From positions 1-37,559 of the IMG/VR virus record IMGVR_UViG_3300027983_000042: a stretch of 37,559 nucleotides of DNA. One strand, 5' to 3'. Shown here in pieces: positions 31,709 through 37,559 of this stretch. The position numbers and the translations under genes are program-made. The notes below the pieces were generated by a model, which was given only the letters and a program-made list of their open reading frames with translations, was not told where the DNA came from and did no database searches. Within the stretch, counting starts at the first letter, position 1; every line of letters begins with the position of its first letter. This stretch comes from a virus.

Positions 31709-33499
31709 ATGATACATATTGATGATGTTTTAGCCCGGCTAGATGGTGTTCGGGGGGGCGGCAACCAGTGGAGCGCACGTTGCCCGTGTCGAGCGGACGA
31801 TAACAGCCCGTCGTTAGCGGTGGGGATACGGGACGACAAGATTGTTTTCCATTGTTTTCGGGGCGGTGGGGCCTGCACGGCAGAACAAATATGCGAAGTG
31901 ATTAAGGTTGAGATGAAAGACTTGTTCCCGGATGAGGGCCAGACCCCGCCACCATCAATGAGGAAGTATGCAGCGATTGCACAGAACGAGGGAAGCAAAC
32001 ACCCCAATTTAACTGAGTCACGACTGACAGAAGTGGCTACATATGATTACGAGGACGCAGCCGGGAGATTGTTGTTCCAAAAGATTCGATACGTTGATGA
32101 AGACGGCCGAAAGACATTTCGTCAGCGCCGGCCCGATGGAAGCGGTGGCTGGGTGTATTCGCTCGGTGATACGCCTAAAGTTTTGTACAATTTACCGGCC
32201 GTAGCTGCGGCGGTGACGGCTGGAAAGTCAATATATGTTGTTGAGGGAGAAAAGGACGCTGATGAGCTGATTTCGCGTGGATTTGTAGCTACAACAATGT
32301 CTGGGGGAGCTGGTCAATGGCTTGATATTCACACAGAAACATTAGCCGGGGCCATTGTTGACGTAATAGTTGATAATGATGACGCAGGGAAGACGCACTC
32401 AATTAATGTATTCCACGCGCTCCAGGCCGCTGGGTGCGACGTAGCTGTCTGGATAAGCCCGGAAAAAAAGGACATTTCTGACCATTTAGCGGCCGGCCTG
32501 ACGATGGAAGCGTTGATTCCCTTCCCGGTTGACGTTTCTGAACCGGCGCTGGTTACGCCGATTGCCCCGGTTGCCATAGTCCCGTTGGAGACTGATTTCT
32601 TCACCCGTGCGCTGGGCAAAATAACAGACGTGATGTCGAGAGAGGACCTGACCGAGCAGCAGAAGCTCGTGAAAATGCAGATTATTTCAAGTGCGACGGC
32701 GATGAGCGAACCGCTTGACGCTGGCCGTCTTGTTTCGTGGTGGGATTTTGTCCACGAATCAGAGAGAGACGAATACGACTGGATTATCCCTGGCCTATTA
32801 GAGCGCGGCGAGCGAGTTATTATTGTGGCGGCCGAGGGCGTAGGTAAGACGATGCTTATGCGCCAGATAGCTATTTGTGCTGGTGCTGGAGTTCACCCGT
32901 TCACATTTCAGCCCATTCGTCCCGTGCGCACGCTCACAGTAGACCTGGAGAACCCGGAGATGATTATCCGGCGTATGTCCAAGTCGATAGTCAAAGACGC
33001 GGCGAAAATGAAATACTCTGGCGAAAATCTAGCTAAGTTGTGGACAAAACCAGCTGGGCTTGACTTGCTGAAGGCCGCTGACCGGCTGCTGCTTGAGGAA
33101 CAGATAGAAAAGACACAACCGGAGTTGATTTGTCTGGGACCACTTTATAAGGCGTACGTTGACCCCGGTGGCCGTACATCTGATGCCGTAGCTATAGAAA
33201 TAGTCCGTTATCTTGATTACCTACGCGTTGTGTATAAGACGGCAATGTGGTTCGAGCATCACGCCCCGCTTGGTACAAGTAGTTCCACGCGTGAAATGAG
33301 GCCATTTGGTAGTTCTATTTGGTCCCGTTGGCCCGAGTTCGGCATTTCTCTCACCCCGGCAGCGGTGGGGGCCCCATTTACGTACGAAGTTAAACATTTT
33401 AGAGGCGCCCGCGACATCCGTAAGTGGCCAACGCTCATACGCCGAGCCGCGAACGGGGAACGCTTCGTCTTTACAGTGTTAGAATATTTAGAGACATGA
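31709..33499 (+). CDS. DNA primase-helicase (zinc finger, TOPRIM, RepA-like ATPase)
   Basis: 596 residues. N-terminal zinc-binding region (CPCRADDNSPSL, later HCFRGGGAC; residues 25-56) of CHC2 type, with one ligand position altered. TOPRIM: VVEGEKDADE (E180) and DVIVDNDDAG (D223-D226). RecA/RepA-like ATPase: AAEGVGKT (375-382), a Walker-B-like LTVDLENPE and ELICLGPLYK. The combination matches phage primase-helicases that synthesise primers and unwind DNA. Stop overlaps the next ATG (ATGA). Confidence 0.9.
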   Translation: MIHIDDVLARLDGVRGGGNQWSARCPCRADDNSPSLAVGIRDDKIVFHCFRGGGACTAEQICEVIKVEMKDLFPDEGQTPPPSMRKYAAIAQNEGSKHPNLTESRLTEVATYDYEDAAGRLLFQKIRYVDEDGRKTFRQRRPDGSGGWVYSLGDTPKVLYNLPAVAAAVTAGKSIYVVEGEKDADELISRGFVATTMSGGAGQWLDIHTETLAGAIVDVIVDNDDAGKTHSINVFHALQAAGCDVAVWISPEKKDISDHLAAGLTMEALIPFPVDVSEPALVTPIAPVAIVPLETDFFTRALGKITDVMSREDLTEQQKLVKMQIISSATAMSEPLDAGRLVSWWDFVHESERDEYDWIIPGLLERGERVIIVAAEGVGKTMLMRQIAICAGAGVHPFTFQPIRPVRTLTVDLENPEMIIRRMSKSIVKDAAKMKYSGENLAKLWTKPAGLDLLKAADRLLLEEQIEKTQPELICLGPLYKAYVDPGGRTSDAVAIEIVRYLDYLRVVYKTAMWFEHHAPLGTSSSTREMRPFGSSIWSRWPEFGISLTPAAVGAPFTYEVKHFRGARDIRKWPTLIRRAANGERFVFTVLEYLET

Positions 33500-34134
33500 G
33501 TAATAAGCCAATTAACAGAGAGTTCTTATCGGAACGGGACTATCGCATCTTCGCTATGAAAAAAGCCGGTGTCAGCGTCCGAGAGATAGCCCGCCGGTTT
33601 GAGATGACAACAATTGCTGTTAATAAAGCGGTGCAGCGACAGCTGTCAAAGATGAACCAGGAAATGGTACTCGACTACTCAAGTGTCCTCCGATTAGAGC
33701 TTGAGCGGCTTGATGGCCTACAGTCGGCAATATGGCCAATGACGCAGAACCGGAAGCAAACAAAAGACGACGGCACGGAAATGGCCGTTGAACCAGACCT
33801 AAAGGCTATTCAGCAGGTATTGGCCATTATGGACAGGCGCACGAAGTTACTTGGTATGGACAATGTGAATGTCAATGTCCAAATGGAAGTGACAGAGCGT
33901 AAGGGGAACGTAATCAAGGCCACATTAGCCGGTCAAGAAGGCGTGGCGAAACCATCTGACTCGTTTAGTCCAGAAGCTGATGCTAGGCGCTTGATAGAGC
34001 TGATGACCGCATCGGGAGTGCTGCCACCGGGCATGTTCCGGGAACTATTATCTGATTCAGATGACGTAATAGTTGACGCGGAGGTAGTAAGTGAAACCAC
34101 TATGGGAGAAATCAATACCGGAAGCGATGGATGA
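33496..34134 (+). CDS. Putative terminase small subunit / HTH protein
   Basis: 212 residues from ATG at 33496, overlapping the primase-helicase stop; the open frame extends upstream inside that gene but lacks a ribosome site. Residues about 22-45 (KKAGVSVREIARRFEMTTIA) form an HTH. A central helical region contains IMDRRTKLLGMD, typical of small terminases (RRAKLLGLD). An alternative is a general HTH regulator. The large terminase is not in this window. Acidic C-terminus. Confidence 0.6.
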   Translation: MSNKPINREFLSERDYRIFAMKKAGVSVREIARRFEMTTIAVNKAVQRQLSKMNQEMVLDYSSVLRLELERLDGLQSAIWPMTQNRKQTKDDGTEMAVEPDLKAIQQVLAIMDRRTKLLGMDNVNVNVQMEVTERKGNVIKATLAGQEGVAKPSDSFSPEADARRLIELMTASGVLPPGMFRELLSDSDDVIVDAEVVSETTMGEINTGSDG

Positions 34135-34423
34135 AATGGCTAGTAGCATGGAGGCCAAGGATATGAATATCAAACCAGTTGCGCCGACGGAAGAGGGCGA
34201 TAGTCCCGCTGATGTTCAGGTTTTGGTACGCGTGACAGCTGAGGAAAAAGAAATGTGGAAGAAGGCAGCGGCGTTACTTAATCTGACGATGTCGGCGTAC
34301 ATCCGAGAGCTGTGTTCCGCCCGCGCGCAAGAGTTACTTGTGTGTGGCCACCCGATAAATCAACGCAGATGGTACCCGTGGGCCGAGTTTTGCTTGAAGT
34401 GTAGTAAGCGACTAAGGGGTTAG
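34091..34423 (+). CDS. RHH-type protein with zinc-binding tail
   Basis: 110 residues from GTG at 34091 with GGAGG 6 bases upstream. LVRVTAEEKEMWKKAAALLN, then LTMSAYIRELCSARAQELL is a ribbon-helix-helix, as in CopG-like or mobilisation-type proteins. A C-terminal CGHP...CLKC pair likely binds zinc. It overlaps the putative small terminase by 44 bases. Possibly a DNA-binding regulator of packaging or late genes. Confidence 0.68.
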   Translation: MKPLWEKSIPEAMDEMASSMEAKDMNIKPVAPTEEGDSPADVQVLVRVTAEEKEMWKKAAALLNLTMSAYIRELCSARAQELLVCGHPINQRRWYPWAEFCLKCSKRLRG

Positions 34424-35067
34424 TAGGGGCGCTTTTTGCCGTTACCCATGCCTGGCTTTGGTCGGGCTACGTCTGAACTCGCGCCGGGCATTGGTCGTCT
34501 GACACTACCTTTTTTCTTATCGCCACCGGTCTGACCGCCAAATAACTTCGCCATTAACTCATCGCGTGTCATTGCTTCACTTGGCTTCTTCCCGCCGCTC
34601 ATGTCTCCGCTACGGCCACCGCGAAGTGCGTTGCGGCCGTTTCGCCCGTAGTTACTTTGGTCCTTCTTGCGAATGTCGCGTTGGCTGTCGCTCTTTTGCT
34701 TAGTCCCGCGTTGCTTGCCCGATTTGCGCTGCTTGTTACGTGTTGATGCTTCAAGTTCTTCTTCTGTTGGCTCGATGGCATCTTCGTCCTCTTCAATTTC
34801 ATCGTCATCGACAACCTTGACTTTAACGCCAGTGCCCTCTTCCTCCTCTTCCTCTTCTTCCTCTTCTTCTGCGACTTCTGCACCCTCTTCTGCGGCTACT
34901 GGCAGCTCTTCCTCTTCGTCTTCTTCGTCACCCATGACGTCGCCTTTCAGCGCCTTGCCCATCAGCGCCTGAATCTGCTCAAGGGCCTTGAGTTCTTTTG
35001 CTGATTCGTCTTCGTACCATCCGGCTGCTGCATCCTGGATGTTAGGGTCGTTGCTGTTTACCATCAT
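34420..35067 (-). CDS. Acidic-basic low-complexity protein, possibly scaffold-like
   Basis: 215 residues. A helical N-terminus (KELKALEQIQALMGKAL) leads to a 60-residue Glu/Asp run, then a basic Lys/Arg/Gly-rich half (NKQRKSGKQRGTKQK) and a KKRPY end. No domain is visible. Its place between the MuF-like gene and the end of this unit suggests a capsid assembly or scaffolding role, but low complexity prevents assignment. Confidence 0.55.
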   Translation of the reverse strand: MMVNSNDPNIQDAAAGWYEDESAKELKALEQIQALMGKALKGDVMGDEEDEEEELPVAAEEGAEVAEEEEEEEEEEEGTGVKVKVVDDDEIEEDEDAIEPTEEELEASTRNKQRKSGKQRGTKQKSDSQRDIRKKDQSNYGRNGRNALRGGRSGDMSGGKKPSEAMTRDELMAKLFGGQTGGDKKKGSVRRPMPGASSDVARPKPGMGNGKKRPY

Positions 35068-35207
35068 TTTGGTTTGTCCTTATCTTCGTCTACGGGACTT
35101 CCCGTAGTTTGGGTTTTCGCACCAGCAACGCTGGCCGCAAATTGTTTGGCGTACGCCTGGGCCATGCGGAACACTTGGGCCGGGTCTTTAAAATTCTTGG
35201 GAGTCAT
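35064..35207 (-). CDS. 47-residue small protein
   Basis: MTPKNFKDPAQVFRMAQAY followed by AKQFAASVAGAKT and an acidic-basic end. Starts inside the previous ORF and its TGA overlaps the ATGATG of the next gene, so it is coupled on both sides. Helical; function unknown. Confidence 0.5.
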   Translation of the reverse strand: MTPKNFKDPAQVFRMAQAYAKQFAASVAGAKTQTTGSPVDEDKDKPK

Positions 35208-35364
35208 AGTTGTTATTTCTTTTCCGTGGCTGAGAACGCTTTTCTAGATGGTTATCTGTTATCCAATCATCATACTCGCTGGGAACCCCCAGATGGGTAC
35301 GACAATACACTTCATACTCTCTCCACAATATTAGACCATCAACATCGTCTTTTCCAGCAGACAT
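35188..35364 (-). CDS. 58-residue small protein
   Basis: MSAGKDDVDGLILWREYEVY, then CRTHLGVPSEYDDWITDNH. The WREYE...Y...GVP segment resembles short helical assembly proteins that follow portal-type genes in actinophages. Starts 3 bases after the MuF-like stop and overlaps the next gene by 20 bases. Confidence 0.5.
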   Translation of the reverse strand: MSAGKDDVDGLILWREYEVYCRTHLGVPSEYDDWITDNHLEKRSQPRKRNNNYDSQEF

Positions 35365-35367
35365 TGT

Positions 35368-37559
35368 TTATAGTGCCCCGGAAGAGTAAACGCGCTCTAC
35401 GGTGTGTGTAATACCCCTAGATTTGCGTGATTCACGCTTGTACCCAGTCCCCGTGCTGACCATATTTTTAGTGTGCTGCGTGGGGGCTGTGGCGTAGAAG
35501 TTGCGTACTTTGTTTTCGGCCCATATTGGGGATGAACCACCCGTAGGGCCACAACAGCCGCGCTCTTCTAGCGACTTTGTACCCTTTTTGCTATCCGTGT
35601 CTGGTAGACGGCCCGTTGGAGACAATGTAATCTGGGTAACAGTCTGGTCATACCGACCAATTGGTGCTTGTTCCACGTTGGTTATGGTGTATCTTCCACC
35701 CACCAGATACTCATCTTCGTCTACTGGGGAGAATAGGTGCATTGGGAATGCGCGCCCAGATTCCAGAACGAAGATAACCCCGTTGGCCCCGCCATCAAGA
35801 TTTAACCCGGTGTATTCTGATGCGGTGCTACGCCTACCACTAAAGGCCCCAATTGGGAAATTAATTGTGCCTTCGCTAAGTATTGCGGCTAGCTCTTCTT
35901 TGCTTAGCATCATCCCCCGGTAAAGTGGCTTCTCTGCATCGGGACTGACGGCAATAAGGTTTACGAGGGCATCAACTTCCCTTGATGATTTGCCGGCTGT
36001 TACGTCATCACGCATTGATTCTGTGCGCCCGTCATTTGCGAAACCGCCTTTTCCGTACCACATCTCCACTCCGGCCCTGGCATCTGGCCCAAATCTTTTT
36101 TCTAGTTCATCAAGCCGAGCATCAAAAGCGGCGCCAAAACCACTCTCGGAGTTCTCATCCTCATTTTCGTAGTCAATGATATGCGCGGCCGAACCCTTTC
36201 TGCGAAGTCGCCTCACGAAGTTGCGCATTGTGGTTGCTTCCTCTTGTTGTGCCAGCAGGGTAACTTCATCTTCCGCGCTGAGGGTTTCTCCTATCCCAAA
36301 CATTACGTTTAAGTGACGCATCATTTCCGGGCTCACTGTATTTCGCATGTCCGCATCACTAGATGTGGCGGCCGCAAATGCTTCGGCGAGCATCTCAAGC
36401 GGCGTGGAGAAAGCATAAAGGCTATCAACGTACGGGTAGTCACTGGGGAATCCTTCGGTTTCGCGGGAATCGTAGGCGGCTTCCCAATCAGGGCGGTCCA
36501 GTTTTCCAAAGTATTTGTACCAATCGTGCCCCAGATACGCCCGAAGCAGCAAATCGCGTTCTTCTTCTAGTGGGGTCAGTATTTCTCCGTTGTTTTTTTT
36601 GTGTTTTAGGTCGTCAAGCAATTTATGATGGAGAAAGTGGCCAGACTCGTGGGCGTAAACAATGCCGAAATCTACACTGGTCTGCCATTTCGTTAATCCC
36701 AATGGAGAATGTGCTGATTCGGGGGGGTCATAGGGCCCGTGTTGCCTATTCGTCCCATCAACGATTTCTCCCGATATTACAATTACATTCATTCTTGTGT
36801 CGGGATAATACCACCCCCCTGTCGTGCCCCATCTGCGTTCTCCAGAATCTATGTGAGGTCCACCTTTCGTCATCATTACGACAATGGGCGCTCCGTGTTG
36901 TTTGTAGAGTTCCAATAATTGTGGGTTGGCAACGAGTGAATCCCGCAGTGTTTTGCGTAACCGTTCGTTGTCCTGTTCATTAACATTTATGTATGTGCTT
37001 AGGTCGTCAAGGTCCCCTAAATCAAATACTGTCTTTAAATAAATTTCAACTTCTTTGCGGCCCCAGGCCTCTCTGTCAGCATCAAGGTCGGATTGAGTCT
37101 TACGATGGTCTCCTTCTAGCTGTTTTATGCGGGCCTTGACTCTGGGGTCATTGACATTTTTACCGAGAAGCCAGTCGTCTAGTATTTCCTTAAATCTGGC
37201 GTCGCTCGTGGCGCGCACCGCGTCATCAACGGCTTTCCGGCTTTGGAGGTAATGCTCTAAAAGCTGTTCTTGAAGTGCCCCGCGCGCCGGCTCCCGTGCG
37301 CCACGACCCTCTGGGACCATGTGTAAGGCCATTTCATCAACAGACATGTTCCCAGTGACCGGGTGACGCGAATCATCCCCGCGTGAAGCGAAGCCATCTG
37401 AATTCTTAGGCCTGACGTACAGATAACCATCATCTCCGTCATCTTGGACAAGCGTGGCCCCGGTGAGGTCCACGCTCTCAATGTCAGATATATCACCCGT
37501 GAACTCGCCGGATTCGTACGCATCCACGTCTTCAGCGGCCACGCCGTATCGTCCCGCCG
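35368..37559 (-). CDS. MuF-like virion protein with zincin and ADP-ribosyltransferase domains (partial)
   Basis: The frame is open to the window edge, so the true N-terminus is outside; coordinates below count from an internal GTG at 37542. HESGH (298-302) with a downstream EMLAEAFA forms a zincin metallopeptidase motif. An ADP-ribosyltransferase fold follows: YRGM (R542), FSGRRS (S569/S572) and EDE (E609-x-E611), the R-S-E triad. Such toxins are attached to phage MuF/portal proteins and injected with DNA, modifying host RNA polymerase or other targets. A GC-rich, Lys-rich tail ends the protein. Peptidase plus transferase in one chain is unusual. Confidence 0.85.
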   Translation of the reverse strand, partial: AGRYGVAAEDVDAYESGEFTGDISDIESVDLTGATLVQDDGDDGYLYVRPKNSDGFASRGDDSRHPVTGNMSVDEMALHMVPEGRGAREPARGALQEQLLEHYLQSRKAVDDAVRATSDARFKEILDDWLLGKNVNDPRVKARIKQLEGDHRKTQSDLDADREAWGRKEVEIYLKTVFDLGDLDDLSTYINVNEQDNERLRKTLRDSLVANPQLLELYKQHGAPIVVMMTKGGPHIDSGERRWGTTGGWYYPDTRMNVIVISGEIVDGTNRQHGPYDPPESAHSPLGLTKWQTSVDFGIVYAHESGHFLHHKLLDDLKHKKNNGEILTPLEEERDLLLRAYLGHDWYKYFGKLDRPDWEAAYDSRETEGFPSDYPYVDSLYAFSTPLEMLAEAFAAATSSDADMRNTVSPEMMRHLNVMFGIGETLSAEDEVTLLAQQEEATTMRNFVRRLRRKGSAAHIIDYENEDENSESGFGAAFDARLDELEKRFGPDARAGVEMWYGKGGFANDGRTESMRDDVTAGKSSREVDALVNLIAVSPDAEKPLYRGMMLSKEELAAILSEGTINFPIGAFSGRRSTASEYTGLNLDGGANGVIFVLESGRAFPMHLFSPVDEDEYLVGGRYTITNVEQAPIGRYDQTVTQITLSPTGRLPDTDSKKGTKSLEERGCCGPTGGSSPIWAENKVRNFYATAPTQHTKNMVSTGTGYKRESRKSRGITHTVERVYSSGAL

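Noticed and set aside
31946-31968. Ninth GACGGTGGTGG-like copy (CCGCCACCATCAATG) in the primase-helicase gene
   Set aside because: It is ordinary coding sequence for PPPSM, with only partial agreement.
1-37559. CRISPR array, insertion sequence, integrase or attachment site
   Set aside because: No spaced direct repeats of CRISPR type, no transposase motifs and no recombinase motifs were found. The tRNA genes are intact and not flanked by duplicated ends.

Overview
The window reads as part of the genome of a tailed double-stranded DNA phage of an actinobacterium. Two WhiB-like proteins (at 4.3 and 31.3 kb) point to that host, because the family is confined to Actinobacteria and their phages. 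Genes are packed with 1-8 base overlaps, most products are small and many are unrecognisable, and tRNA, holin-like, muralytic, SSB, primase-helicase and MuF-like genes are all present. No integrase, insertion sequence or CRISPR array was seen.

Layout. 0-4.8 kb (+): end of a coiled-coil protein, holin-like protein, ferredoxin, Cys-rich proteins, a calcineurin-type metallophosphoesterase, a proteasome-like Ntn hydrolase and a WhiB protein. 4.9-5.2 kb (-): three tRNAs (Ser-TGA, Ser-GCT, Arg-TCT). 5.2-9.6 kb (mostly -): small DNA-binding and Cys-rich proteins, two genes resembling replication-initiation accessory genes, and a 720-base stretch with three tandem 22-bp repeats that is a candidate origin. 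9.7-12 kb (-): a VWA protein with an HExxH motif paired with a MoxR/CobS-like AAA+ ATPase. 12-29 kb: about 45 small genes in short divergent and convergent units, including a ParB-like protein, DUF3846-, DUF4241- and KTSC-like proteins, a membrane LysM protein, and an SNF2 helicase with two HARP-like repeats. 29-34.4 kb: a secreted lysozyme-like enzyme (-), then SSB, a zinc-ribbon protein, WhiB, primase-helicase, a putative small terminase and an RHH protein (+). 34.4-37.6 kb (-): virion-type genes, ending in a large protein with an HExxH site and an ADP-ribosyltransferase domain that runs off the window.

The strongest unexplained signal is regulatory. At least 24 transcription starts between 12 and 29 kb share a rigid 29-bp promoter: a 17-bp box (ATCCGGAGAAnnnCGCA), exactly 6 bases, then a TAnnnT -10. 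Most of these have a CTACTA element 8 bases after the -10 followed by a GGAG ribosome site, giving very short leaders. Six instead place the start codon exactly 6 bases after the -10 and should be leaderless. Two boxes face each other at three divergent loci. One promoter should start its transcript directly on a perfect 15-bp hairpin. This looks like one phage-wide regulon controlling the accessory genes.

Other unexplained sequence structure includes eight copies of a minus-strand GACGGTGGTGGAAAG repeat, ten copies of the palindrome GGCCGGCC, a polypurine repeat tract, and a gene at 21.4 kb that has no ATG, GTG or TTG start. Functional calls rest on motifs read by eye; no searches were run.
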